Shown here piece after piece: positions 45,636 through 54,672 of a stretch of DNA of 64,000 nucleotides. This stretch comes from Wolbachia endosymbiont (group B) of Germaria angustata (GTDB lineage Bacteria > Pseudomonadota > Alphaproteobacteria > Rickettsiales > Anaplasmataceae). The notes beneath the pieces were generated by a model, which was not told the origin of the DNA, did no database searches, and saw nothing but the letters and a program-made list of their open reading frames with translations. Made by a program: the position numbers and the translations under genes. The first letter of the stretch is position 1, and each line of letters begins with the position of its first letter. The DNA lies in assembly GCF_964026725.1 (NCBI RefSeq), contig NZ_OZ034691.1, positions 620,001 to 684,000 of the forward strand, read 5' to 3'.

Positions 45636-46139
45636 ATGAAAATACGTATATACTCAATCCTACTTTTACTTTTTTCTTGCACTCAATTGTGCGCTGAAGA
45701 AGAAGTTGCAAAATTTGATCTGCTCATTGGTAAGGTAAATAAAGCAAACCTCACCATTGAAGGCACAATAAAGGTTACAATAAAACCAGGTTGGCATATA
45801 TATTACAGATACCCTGGAGATTTCGGCCTTCCTACTTCCTTTGACTGTCAGGGTAACATATCAAATATAGATATTCATTGGCCTACTCCCAAGGAACATG
45901 AAGATAAAGTTGGGGAAGTTACATTTATTAGTAACATATATGAAGATATGGTGTTATTTCCCTTTAAAACTAATATCATTCCAAATCAGGAATACGCTGA
46001 TATTAACTTTCATATAAAGTACGCAATATGTAAAGATAGGTGTATCCCTAAAAATGCCGAGATAAAAACCAGTCAACCACTAAAGGATTTTATGGATTAC
46101 GATATCAATAAACTCATAAATGAGTGGTATGAAAAATAG
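45636..46139 (+). CDS. Secreted DsbD-alpha-like (disulfide reductase N-terminal) domain protein
   Basis: This 167-residue protein has a signal peptide (RIYSILLLLFSCTQLCAEE). The mature part resembles the periplasmic N-terminal domain of DsbD: IKPGWHIYYRYPGDFGLPTS and, near the end, YAICKDRCIPKNAEI with a likely redox Cys pair. The membrane and thioredoxin-like domains of full DsbD are absent, so it may act with a separate CcdA-type partner. The function is inferred from the domain only. A symporter gene follows. Confidence 0.75.
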   Translation: MKIRIYSILLLLFSCTQLCAEEEVAKFDLLIGKVNKANLTIEGTIKVTIKPGWHIYYRYPGDFGLPTSFDCQGNISNIDIHWPTPKEHEDKVGEVTFISNIYEDMVLFPFKTNIIPNQEYADINFHIKYAICKDRCIPKNAEIKTSQPLKDFMDYDINKLINEWYEK

Positions 46140-46247
46140 GATTTTAGCAGGCTTACTATAGCTTTTATAGTGTTACTTCTCATAAACAATAAGTTAGGTA
46201 TTTTTCAATTTTTGCTATATACTCGAGTAAAAATCTCTCTTTTACAG

Positions 46248-47585
46248 ATGGATACAGTAAAGTTTGTTTTATTACTGCCAACAATACTACTCATACTAGT
46301 TGCTGGTGTTTACCTATCGGTTAAACTAAAATGGTTACAGGTGTTTAGACTACCGTATGCCGTTTCACTTATTGGAGCTAAAAGAGGAGAAAATAAATTT
46401 TCCTCTATAGCCGCTCTGTTTACAATCTTAGGAGGAAATTTAGGAGTAGGAAACGTTTCAGGCACTGCTGTTGCTCTAAAAACCGGAGGACCGGGATCCA
46501 TTTTATGGATGGCAATAATTATTGTTGTTACTTCTGTGATAAAATATGTTACTTGTTACCTAAGTATAAAAACCAGAAAAGAAAAAAATGGACGGTTTAT
46601 AGGTGGACCTGTAGCCTACATGGCTGATGCATTTAACTCTAGAAAAGCTACAGTTGTGTTTCTAGTTATTATGATGATGGTTTCAATAACAGTTGGTAAC
46701 CTTGTTCAGGTAAATTCTCTATCAATACCACTCAGCATGGTAGATATACCTGTAGTCATTGGCGGCATTGTAATGGCCATAATATTTTTTGTTGTTGCAG
46801 CTCTCAGCTTAAAAAAAATTAAAATTTTTATATCGACTATGATACCGATAATGACGGTAAGTTACCTCACACTTTGCGGTATCATATTATTTAAGTTTAG
46901 TGAAAATATTCTTCCTTCTCTAAAACTAATAACAAGCAATTTTTTTACAACTAGTAGCTTTAACTCTGGCTTATCTTTAGGTTTAATTTTAGAAATGTTG
47001 ACTATTATTCAAGTAGGAACTCTGCGAGGTATTTTTGCAACAGATATAGGACTTGGCCTCGAAGGAATTGTACACTCCTCGATTACTCCTAAAAAAAATA
47101 ACAATAAATTTATCATTGAACAGAGTCTAATCACAATAATATCTCCTTTTATAGTTGCACTCATAGTGTTCATTACAGCAATGGTACTGCTTGTCACAGA
47201 TTCTTGGATTACTGATTTAGAGAGCACTAACATGTGCATTTTTGCTTTTAGAAAAGCTATGAATTGGCCCTATACTGACTATTTAATTATGGCTATAATG
47301 TTTTGTTTTGCCTTTACTACTATCTTTACTTGGTTTTTTTGTTCAAAGCAAACAATACGCTATGTATCTATGGATAATAAATACACTAAAATCTGGACTG
47401 TAGTTTTTACCTTAATCATTCCATTTGGTGCAATCGGTGGAGTTAAGTTACTCTGGGATATCGCTGATATTTCAATTGCTGCTTTGCTGCTCATAAACAT
47501 ACTTGCTATACTCAAGCTCACTTCTCAAGATCCAGAAGTATTTACTATGAGTAGCAAATACTTGAAGTTGCAAAAACAGAGCTAA
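46248..47585 (+). CDS. Sodium:alanine (AGCS family) symporter
   Basis: This is an inner-membrane amino-acid/sodium symporter of the AGCS family. The signature is GGNLGVGNVSGTAVALKTGG, then PGSILWMAI. About ten hydrophobic helices are visible. I choose ATG 46248 (MDTVKFVLLLP). The frame is open back to 46170, but that stretch has no RBS and would add an atypical N-terminus. The resulting 445 residues fit the family. An endosymbiont would use it to import alanine or glycine from the host. Confidence 0.85.
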   Translation: MDTVKFVLLLPTILLILVAGVYLSVKLKWLQVFRLPYAVSLIGAKRGENKFSSIAALFTILGGNLGVGNVSGTAVALKTGGPGSILWMAIIIVVTSVIKYVTCYLSIKTRKEKNGRFIGGPVAYMADAFNSRKATVVFLVIMMMVSITVGNLVQVNSLSIPLSMVDIPVVIGGIVMAIIFFVVAALSLKKIKIFISTMIPIMTVSYLTLCGIILFKFSENILPSLKLITSNFFTTSSFNSGLSLGLILEMLTIIQVGTLRGIFATDIGLGLEGIVHSSITPKKNNNKFIIEQSLITIISPFIVALIVFITAMVLLVTDSWITDLESTNMCIFAFRKAMNWPYTDYLIMAIMFCFAFTTIFTWFFCSKQTIRYVSMDNKYTKIWTVVFTLIIPFGAIGGVKLLWDIADISIAALLLINILAILKLTSQDPEVFTMSSKYLKLQKQS

Positions 47586-47596
47586 AGCAATATTTT

Positions 47597-47828
47597 AAGT
47601 TGTCATCCCAGTCTGGAATCCAGCCTTTCATGAACTTCATCAAAAATGTTATGTTTTAACATAATACTTTTATGCTCACTAACTGAGTGCCACTGGATCC
47701 CAGTGTCAGCTACTCAAATGACATACTTTTTGGTGAAAATTACTCTTATATTACAACGTTTGTAGTTATGAATTTGACTATAGGATCAAGTCTAGAAAAA
47801 TCTAGATTCCAGACTGGAATGACAACTT
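47597..47828. repeat. Nested palindromic repeats bounded by 24-bp inverted arms
   Basis: The arms at 47597-47620 and 47805-47828 are inverted copies of 24 bp with a single mismatch (left arm begins AAGTTGTCATCCCAGTCTGG). Inside, 47600-47733 is a full palindromic element like those at 35803 and 10655 (ends TGTCATCCCAG and CAGTGTCAGCTACTC plus AATGACA). The gap 47586-47965 contains nothing else. Confidence 0.75.
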
Positions 47829-47965
47829 AAATTGCTTGATGTGAACATAAAATAGCTCATGTCATCACGTTAGCAATACAACTTCTTTAATAAAAACTAA
47901 ATCAATTCCCGTAATAATTGTACTAGCTAAGGCTAAAAGGCAGAGGGTTATTAGTGAGGGAAAAT

Positions 47966-50221
47966 ATGAATACTCAAAGCACACAACAATATCATGAATT
48001 CATTCGAGGATTTTTTACTTTATTCGATGAAATAAAAAAGGAAGACGACCCAATTTATAATTCCAGAGTTGGTTTTAATGCAGTAAAGTTTCTAATAGAG
48101 CACTCCGTCTGGAATTTGGAGACAGATGAAGACAAAAATAAAGCTTATGAAGTTATTCTTCCAGAGCAGAACAAGATAAAGAAAGCCGAACAAAAGCTTG
48201 AAAGTGAAGTTAAAGCAAGGTTAAAAGAGTATGTTGATGATATCGCAGGAGTTTCAATATATGGCGATCACGCAAGTATTACACTGGGAGATGACAAAAA
48301 AGAGTTTAAAATCAGCGAGTTTTTAAATAGTGACTTTTGTCAGAAGAAAGGAATTTCGGGATTTTCAACGCTGCATAGTGATGGAAAGAGCGGAATGCAC
48401 GGTTTTGTTGCCGAAGAAGGAGAGAAAAGAATAAGGCATTATGTTGTAATCGATGGTTCATATGAAATGACTTTGAATTGGCATGACAAAAATGGAAAAA
48501 AATGTACTATCAAAATCAAGATTGATAAAGATGGTGTAGATCTCACTGAACGTAATGGTGTTACTGAGGAACAATTAAAAGCAAACACAGATGTAAAAAT
48601 AGGTGGCTTATTCCTATATCAAATACAATTCAAGGAGAAAGGACAAGAACAAGAGAATCAACAATCATCTGAAACTTTCATAGAAAGTGATATTAGTAAA
48701 GGTGTTGGCGTTCAAGCTACTCAAGATCAAGAAGTTGAGTTTAAGCATGCAACGACTAGCACTACAAATTCTAATAACGCATCTGCTAAAAAGATTCCAC
48801 CATCACTGCCACCTAGAGCTAGTTCATTACCTAATAATCAGAAAAAAGATGAGTATCAGCCAATACGGATTAATAGTAGAAATAACTACAATTCTCCATA
48901 TTCTGATGCTTCTTCGAGCAGTACTATTTTCACCAAGTCTGTAATCTACAATCAAGATAATACACAAGAGGATGAACGGTATGACAATCCTACATTTGCT
49001 ACATTTGGACATGCTGTACCTGGAAGTCGAAAATCAGATGAAAGTGAGCAAATATCTAATAATCGGCAAAAAGGTGCAATTTTTGATCCTACAACTACTG
49101 AAAGCGCTGCACCAGTACAAGACGTTGCATTCAAAAAAGTTAAAGATGCATTTAAGTATGAAAACGCTAAAGAATCACGCAATACTGGAAATAAGCAACC
49201 ACTAAATGATGTAGCTTCGATTCTTGCATGGAAAGCAAAAAATGAGTTATTACATAGTGAAAGTGAGTATGATGAAGAATTTTCTGACTTCGAAGATGGT
49301 TGGAGCGATAACGAAGATGAGTATATAACGCTTTCAAATCGTCAATCAGATTATAAACAAGAAAAAGATTATCTTAGCACTAAGGAAAACGAAGAAAGAG
49401 GAAACGATAAACAAAAAGAAACCGAAGATAAATTACAAGAAAATGAATCTCTAGAATACAGCTCAACAGACATAAAAACAAACGATTCGGGCTATTCATC
49501 TCCAACTCACTCTAATCATGAAAAATCTCGAGTAAATTCTGGACAGTTAAAAGCGAGCCTAATGAATGTTGAACAAAGAGATGATAACCTACTTACGGAA
49601 TTTACCAGTAAGTTGGATAAAGAAACTCAGAAATTCCTGCTAAAACCAGTAAATCAAAAGAAAATGAGTGGGCAAACAAAAGAACATTTATTAGCAGCTG
49701 GATTGCTAAAAGACAATGCAGCGGAGAAAGAAATAAACGACTCAGGTTACTCATCTCCAACTTACACTAGCCACTATAATTTTCAGGTCAATTCTGAGCA
49801 ATTAGAGAAGAGATTAGAAACCATTGAACCAAAAGATACATTGGAAAAATTGAATAAAGGATTGAGAGAACCTTCACACCAGGCTACTAAAGATTTATTC
49901 TCAGAAAGTATGTTGAAAGAAGTAAAAGAAGGTAAAAAATATGACCCTGTACGTAAGTTATTAGAAAGAAAAGTGGCAGAACAAGAAAATGATAATACTA
50001 ATCTGACTATAGACAAAAATAGCGAACTATATAAATTGCTAGAAAAAGATGCAGCACAACTGAAAGCTGGAATAGTAGAAGAGGAAAGAAAAGATACTTT
50101 AACAGAACGCAATGATAGTCCTGATCGCAATAGAATTGCATTAGCAAATAGAAATAGAATCTGGGCTAAACTTATTGCTGAAGAAAAACAAAAAAAGGAC
50201 AATGGTATTAGTATAGGTTAA
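47966..50221 (+). CDS. Large hypothetical protein with SH3-ligand-like and DSGYSS motifs
   Basis: This is a 751-residue hydrophilic protein of unknown function. The start ATG 47966 follows GAGGGA; GTG 47954 would add four residues. Residues about 1-215 are folded; residues about 165-215 (DGSYEMTLNWHDKNGKKC, then IGGLFLYQIQF) match a region of the 51473-53056 protein. Then comes a long low-complexity part with PPSLPPRASSLP (a class II PxxPxR SH3-type ligand). Two repeats start NDSGYSSPT (49484-49510 and 49736-49762), each followed by RVNS/QVNS and a helical segment. The C-terminus is helical and charged. No signal peptide or membrane helix is seen. It overlaps maf at the 3' end by 14 nt. It may be a secreted effector, by architecture only. 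Confidence 0.75.
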   Translation: MNTQSTQQYHEFIRGFFTLFDEIKKEDDPIYNSRVGFNAVKFLIEHSVWNLETDEDKNKAYEVILPEQNKIKKAEQKLESEVKARLKEYVDDIAGVSIYGDHASITLGDDKKEFKISEFLNSDFCQKKGISGFSTLHSDGKSGMHGFVAEEGEKRIRHYVVIDGSYEMTLNWHDKNGKKCTIKIKIDKDGVDLTERNGVTEEQLKANTDVKIGGLFLYQIQFKEKGQEQENQQSSETFIESDISKGVGVQATQDQEVEFKHATTSTTNSNNASAKKIPPSLPPRASSLPNNQKKDEYQPIRINSRNNYNSPYSDASSSSTIFTKSVIYNQDNTQEDERYDNPTFATFGHAVPGSRKSDESEQISNNRQKGAIFDPTTTESAAPVQDVAFKKVKDAFKYENAKESRNTGNKQPLNDVASILAWKAKNELLHSESEYDEEFSDFEDGWSDNEDEYITLSNRQSDYKQEKDYLSTKENEERGNDKQKETEDKLQENESLEYSSTDIKTNDSGYSSPTHSNHEKSRVNSGQLKASLMNVEQRDDNLLTEFTSKLDKETQKFLLKPVNQKKMSGQTKEHLLAAGLLKDNAAEKEINDSGYSSPTYTSHYNFQVNSEQLEKRLETIEPKDTLEKLNKGLREPSHQATKDLFSESMLKEVKEGKKYDPVRKLLERKVAEQENDNTNLTIDKNSELYKLLEKDAAQLKAGIVEEERKDTLTERNDSPDRNRIALANRNRIWAKLIAEEKQKKDNGISIG

Positions 50222-50798
50222 AGTAATTACTTAGCAAGCAATGGGTTTCATGTAATGGTAACCCTATTACAGAAGAGTATGAGCCACGTAAAAATAATAC
50301 AAACATTCCTGCAAGACCTTGTATGTTGCACCCCCCTGCCCTGTTTTTCCACTCTTCTGATGCTAAATAATATTTAATTTCTTGTTCGCTGAGACGCTTA
50401 AATTTCACTATTGTAACTACAGTCCTAATATGCTGTTTAGATTGATCAGGAGTTAATAAACACACACTGGTGTATACTCTATGCCTTCTTCCTGATAACA
50501 AGCGAACGCATTTTTCTGCTTGCTCAACGTTTTCAGCTTTGAGCAGTATCCTTCTACCACAAGCAACAACTGTATCAACACCAAGCACAAAGTAATTTGG
50601 ATTTGCACTTTGTATTTTCTCGGCTTTACTTTTTGCCATACGGATTGAGTAATCTTTTGGCAGCTCTTTCTTCAAAGGCGATTCATCTGTATCTGCTGGC
50701 AAAACCAAACCTGGCTTAATATTTATTTGTTTTAGTAAGGCTACTCGCCTTTCTGATGATGAAGCAAGAATAAGATTACCTAGAGATTGTTCTATCAC
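50208..50798 (-). CDS. maf: Maf-family nucleoside triphosphate pyrophosphatase
   Basis: Maf proteins hydrolyse non-canonical or modified nucleotides (house-cleaning). Family motifs are [14 protein letters not shown] at the N-terminus, [24 protein letters not shown] and [22 protein letters not shown] and VIGLPLHET complete the active site region. The length of 196 is normal. Its start overlaps infA by 4 nt (coupled). Confidence 0.93.
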   Translation of the reverse strand: MIEQSLGNLILASSSERRVALLKQINIKPGLVLPADTDESPLKKELPKDYSIRMAKSKAEKIQSANPNYFVLGVDTVVACGRRILLKAENVEQAEKCVRLLSGRRHRVYTSVCLLTPDQSKQHIRTVVTIVKFKRLSEQEIKYYLASEEWKNRAGGCNIQGLAGMFVLFLRGSYSSVIGLPLHETHCLLSNYFNLY

Positions 50799-51031
50799 TT
50801 GAGCCTTTTTATTATCCTACCCTTTCTTGCATTCCTATCATAAATACTCATCTCAACTAACACTCTATCGCCTATAATAATACGTATTTTACTTCTTCTC
50901 ACTCTTCCTGATACATGACAGATAATCTCATGTTCATTGTCCAGCTTCACTCTAAATTCTGCTGCAGGTAGTAAAGCAGTTACTGCCCCTTCCACTTCAA
51001 AAATTACTTTTGATTTGTCTTCTTTTATCAT
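50795..51031 (-). CDS. infA: Translation initiation factor IF-1
   Basis: IF-1 binds the ribosomal A site during initiation. The 78-residue OB-fold protein has the pattern [20 protein letters not shown], then [21 protein letters not shown]. The familiar KMRKNYIRI segment is replaced by RVRRSKIRI, and the end is GRIIKRLK. It forms a two-gene unit with maf. Confidence 0.95.
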   Translation of the reverse strand: MIKEDKSKVIFEVEGAVTALLPAAEFRVKLDNEHEIICHVSGRVRRSKIRIIIGDRVLVEMSIYDRNARKGRIIKRLK

Positions 51032-51133
51032 TATCGTATTATAATTTAATAATCTTTTTCAGTCTACTATAGATTTTAAATTATTATCAATACAGGAGAT
51101 TTTTATACTCTACGTGAGTATTCCTCTTGCAAC

Positions 51134-51472
51134 TTATCTCCATATAATACAAGAGGAAAGCAAGTTACCTACGTTTCTACTCTCTGCCACCTTCTCAACA
51201 GAACTTATAGAACTTATGTTAGAAGATAAACCATTATCACTACCATATCCGCCATCAGAGCTTGAAGATCTGAGTAACGTCATCTTTTCTTCCAGTGGAA
51301 CACAAGACTCATTATTAGTCTCATTAAAAATATTTCTTGTTGGAGTATAAAATTGATTATTGAGGCTTCTTTGTTCATCAGCATGAATTTTTTCTCCCAG
51401 TCCATCAGCTATTTCTACAACTTTATCATCCCATTCATTCTCACACTCTAGCTTGCTTCTTAACTCTTCAAC
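51134..51472 (-). pseudogene. Detached C-terminal tail of the 51473-53056 gene
   Basis: Directly after the TAA at 51473-51475 the same frame stays open for another 112 codons to a TAA at 51134. It begins VEELRSKLECENEWDDKVVE, continuing the coiled coil, and ends in a Ser/Gly-rich part (LRSSSSDGGYGSDN) and a short hydrophobic end. The upstream gene therefore looks truncated by one nonsense codon. The plus-strand frame over this interval is an antisense shadow. Confidence 0.6.
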
Positions 51473-53056
51473 TTACCATGCTAGTTTGCATATCCCTTGT
51501 TCATAAGATTCCAGTTGTGCTTTATGCTCATCTTTCAACTCTTGCACTTGAAGTTTTAAATTGCTTATATACTGCTCCTTTTCCTTCATTATGTGTGCTG
51601 CTTCTTTTAATTTGTCTTCTAACTCCTTCTTTTCTGTATTAACACCTTTTAGCTTACCCTCTAGCTTTCCTTTTGCTTCACATACATTTTTAAGTTCTTG
51701 TGCTTTCTCTTGTAACTCTGCTAACACACTTGCTAACTTTTCATCTTTTTGTACCAGTTCAGTTTGCAATTCCGTGTTTTTTCGCTCTTCTTTTTCAAAA
51801 CTGTTTTGTAAATCAGTTATTTGTTGTGAAGCAATTTCTGGTTGAGTTTCAGTGTGCTGTAAATTGGCTTCCAATGCATTGCTATTAATAGAAGGAGAAG
51901 AAGGAAGGCTATTATCAGCATCAACTTTATGATCTAACTTCCCCTCTGGTTCCTTACCTTGATAAGCCACCATAGATTCATTGTAAAAATTAATAGGAGT
52001 AGCCCTATCCTCTTCTAGTGATTCCATTACAGCATCATATAAGGAGAGACCTTGAATATATAATTCATCGTTTTGCTTTATTAATTCTAGAATCTCCTTC
52101 GATGAAACAAAATCTTCACCATTAAATTTTAGTATTTCAGTTATGCCATCGCTACTCACATTCATAATCATGGTACACATTCCTGATCCATCTTTTGCAG
52201 CCCAAGTGCTTGTCATTTCATAATATGCACCTTCTTTAAATTCATAATATCTTTTCTTATCTTTTTTATGAGCGTGCATTTCATGTTTTTTATTGCAATA
52301 GATATTCAGTTCTTTAATATCTTTCTCTTGCTGTAAAACGTCACTAATCTTTGTTGGCTCACTATTGTCGTAATGAGTAAGGTTAATATTCAAAACTTTA
52401 TTATTATTGTCAATTTCTTCACAGTAAACTTGAAAGTCCTCTTTCCATTTTCCAAAATACCTACTTGCAACTTCTTTTCCTTCCTTTACTAACTCTATGT
52501 ATTTACCTATATTTTTCTCAAAGTCCTCATTAACAGGCTTTTCTCTTTCTTTTACTGCTTCATCCACATACATTCGCTTAAAATCATTATCACCTATTAG
52601 ATTACTAAAACGCCAATTACCATAAGCTTTTTGTATATCAGTAAAGCCCATCTTTTCTCTTAAAAGCGCTAATAAGCTTATCCTATCTCTCAAATTTTCT
52701 AACTCACAATCGAGAAAATCATCGAAACTGCATAACTTTTTATACAGTTCTCTATCTTCTATAATTGAGCGAAGAAATTTCATTATAGTAAGGTTCTTAA
52801 TGGAAGGCTCATTTTTTTCTACATCATTAATATAGCTTTTGAGAAATTGAAATATACCAAGCCCATCACTATCTTGGACAAACTTCTCTCTATCATTAAC
52901 ACAATTGTTGCCCTGTGATGAACATAATCTATTATGCAATTTTTGCAAGTCATGTATTGACTTAACTACATATTCTGCAACTGACAATTCTCTCAGCTGA
53001 TCACTTGTTTTTTCCGCTTTTATTGCTTTGTCTCCCTTAGTCAAACCTGCAATCAT
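51473..53056 (-). CDS. Hypothetical coiled-coil protein, likely truncated by a nonsense codon
   Basis: This 527-residue protein of unknown function has an N-terminal helical part (residues 1-200). A middle domain, residues about 255-345, contains ELNIYCNKKHEMHAHKK, YYEMTSTWAAKDGSGMC and IQGLSLYDAVME. It aligns with the 47966-50221 protein (YEMTLNW and IGGLFLYQ). A linker and a heptad-rich coiled coil (residues about 410-520) follow. The frame continues past the TAA, so the original product was about 640 residues. No signal peptide or membrane helix is seen. The gene lies between infA and purA on the same strand. Confidence 0.7.
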   Translation of the reverse strand: MIAGLTKGDKAIKAEKTSDQLRELSVAEYVVKSIHDLQKLHNRLCSSQGNNCVNDREKFVQDSDGLGIFQFLKSYINDVEKNEPSIKNLTIMKFLRSIIEDRELYKKLCSFDDFLDCELENLRDRISLLALLREKMGFTDIQKAYGNWRFSNLIGDNDFKRMYVDEAVKEREKPVNEDFEKNIGKYIELVKEGKEVASRYFGKWKEDFQVYCEEIDNNNKVLNINLTHYDNSEPTKISDVLQQEKDIKELNIYCNKKHEMHAHKKDKKRYYEFKEGAYYEMTSTWAAKDGSGMCTMIMNVSSDGITEILKFNGEDFVSSKEILELIKQNDELYIQGLSLYDAVMESLEEDRATPINFYNESMVAYQGKEPEGKLDHKVDADNSLPSSPSINSNALEANLQHTETQPEIASQQITDLQNSFEKEERKNTELQTELVQKDEKLASVLAELQEKAQELKNVCEAKGKLEGKLKGVNTEKKELEDKLKEAAHIMKEKEQYISNLKLQVQELKDEHKAQLESYEQGICKLAW

Positions 53057-53214
53057 AATACGCCTCCATTAACTATGTTTATATTATAACAATCAACATG
53101 TATTTAAGAAAAATCACACTACTCACTGTACGTTTACGCTGCTACTTTGCATAATAGATTGCTTGAAGTCACACAAGTATCGTTTTTTATTAGATAAAAG
53201 TTAACAAGACGTTT

Positions 53215-54495
53215 TCATAGATTTTTAAGCTTAATAACATCCTCTCTATTGGGACTAGTTGAAATTAGATGAATTGATACGCCTATTAATTCTTCTATTT
53301 TTCTCACATATTTCATCAAATTTGCAGGTAATTCCTTAACTGACCTTTTGCCTTGAGTTTTCTCTTTCCAACCAGGAAATTCTTCATATATTGGCTCTAA
53401 TTCTTTTTGTATTGAATGTGATGCGGGTAAATAATCATACATTTTTCCGCCATACTTATAACCAGTGCCTATTTTAATAGTATCAAAAGAATCAAGAATA
53501 TCTAATTTGGTTAATACAATGCTTGAAACTCCAGAGAGTTGTACGGCCTGGCGCACTAAAACTGCGTCAAACCATCCGCAGCGCCTTCTTCTATTGCTTA
53601 CTGTTCCAAGTTCCTTACCTATAGAAAATAAGCTGTCTCCAATCTCGTTATTTTGTTCAGTAGGAAATGGACCATTACCCACTCTTGTTGTATACGCTTT
53701 TGCTACACCAATAATGTGTGCATTGTAGGATAATCCTGAGCCTGTTATCGCTTGAGATGCTACGGTATTACTTGAAGTAACAAAAGGGTAAGTTCCGTGG
53801 TCGATATCTAAAAATGCGCCTTGAGCGCCTTCAAATATTATTTTCTTACCTTCTTTCATAAAATCATTTAGTATCTTCCACACAGGTTTTTTATATAAAA
53901 GAATTTTTTCTGAAATCTCTTGAATTTCCTTTAATATTTCTTCTTTTTTAACTACCTGGTAGTTAAGTCCTTTTCTGATAGCATTATGGTAACTCAGGAG
54001 AGCGTCCACTCTTTGATTGAGCTCATCTGTGTTTTCTAAGTCACAAAGGCGTATAGCTCTCCTGCCAACTTTATCTTCATAACATGGCCCTATCCCTTTG
54101 TTTGTTGTACCAATTTTGTGATTTACGTTTAAATCTTCAAATAGCTTTTCCTTGTCCTTATGTACGCTAAGTATTAATGGACAGCTCTCGGATACCATCA
54201 AGTTGTTATAGTTTACGTCCACTCCTTTAACTTTCAATGACTCTATTTCTGAGACTAGAGCATGTGAATCAAGAGCAACACCGTTTCCTATAATAGATAT
54301 TTTGTCCGCTCTCAAAACAGCAGAGGGCAGTAAATTTAATTTATAAACCTCATCATCTATTACTATAGTGTGCCCTGCATTATTTCCTCCCTGAAATCTC
54401 ACAACTACATCTGCATTCTCAGAAAGATAATCTACTATTTTACCCTTGCCTTCGTCACCCCATTGCAGACCAACAATTACAATATTATTCATCAC
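53215..54495 (-). CDS. purA: Adenylosuccinate synthetase
   Basis: PurA makes adenylosuccinate from IMP, aspartate and GTP, the first committed step to AMP. The GTP loop is GLQWGDEGKGKIVDYL. QGGNNAGHTIVID, GTTNKGIGPCYEDK, FEGAQGAFLDIDHGTYPFVT and the GNGPFPTE region are classic. The length of 426 is standard. Confidence 0.97.
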   Translation of the reverse strand: MMNNIVIVGLQWGDEGKGKIVDYLSENADVVVRFQGGNNAGHTIVIDDEVYKLNLLPSAVLRADKISIIGNGVALDSHALVSEIESLKVKGVDVNYNNLMVSESCPLILSVHKDKEKLFEDLNVNHKIGTTNKGIGPCYEDKVGRRAIRLCDLENTDELNQRVDALLSYHNAIRKGLNYQVVKKEEILKEIQEISEKILLYKKPVWKILNDFMKEGKKIIFEGAQGAFLDIDHGTYPFVTSSNTVASQAITGSGLSYNAHIIGVAKAYTTRVGNGPFPTEQNNEIGDSLFSIGKELGTVSNRRRRCGWFDAVLVRQAVQLSGVSSIVLTKLDILDSFDTIKIGTGYKYGGKMYDYLPASHSIQKELEPIYEEFPGWKEKTQGKRSVKELPANLMKYVRKIEELIGVSIHLISTSPNREDVIKLKNL

Positions 54496-54672
54496 TATTT
54501 TCTAGATTAATACGTAAATATTAATGCAGCATGCTACAAATGAAAAGAGAAATCTACGCCTTTCCTATATCTCTAAAATAAAGAAATATACTATCGATTT
54601 TCTTAATATATTATCAAATTATTCATCATTATATGTTACAACTTACAGCATATTTATAGTAAGGTGTTAATT

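Noticed and set aside
46170..46247. Upstream extension of the AGCS symporter
   Set aside because: It adds an atypical N-terminus without RBS; family length fits ATG 46248.
51114..51350. 78-codon plus-strand frame
   Set aside because: It is the antisense of the detached tail of the 51473-53056 gene, which explains its openness.
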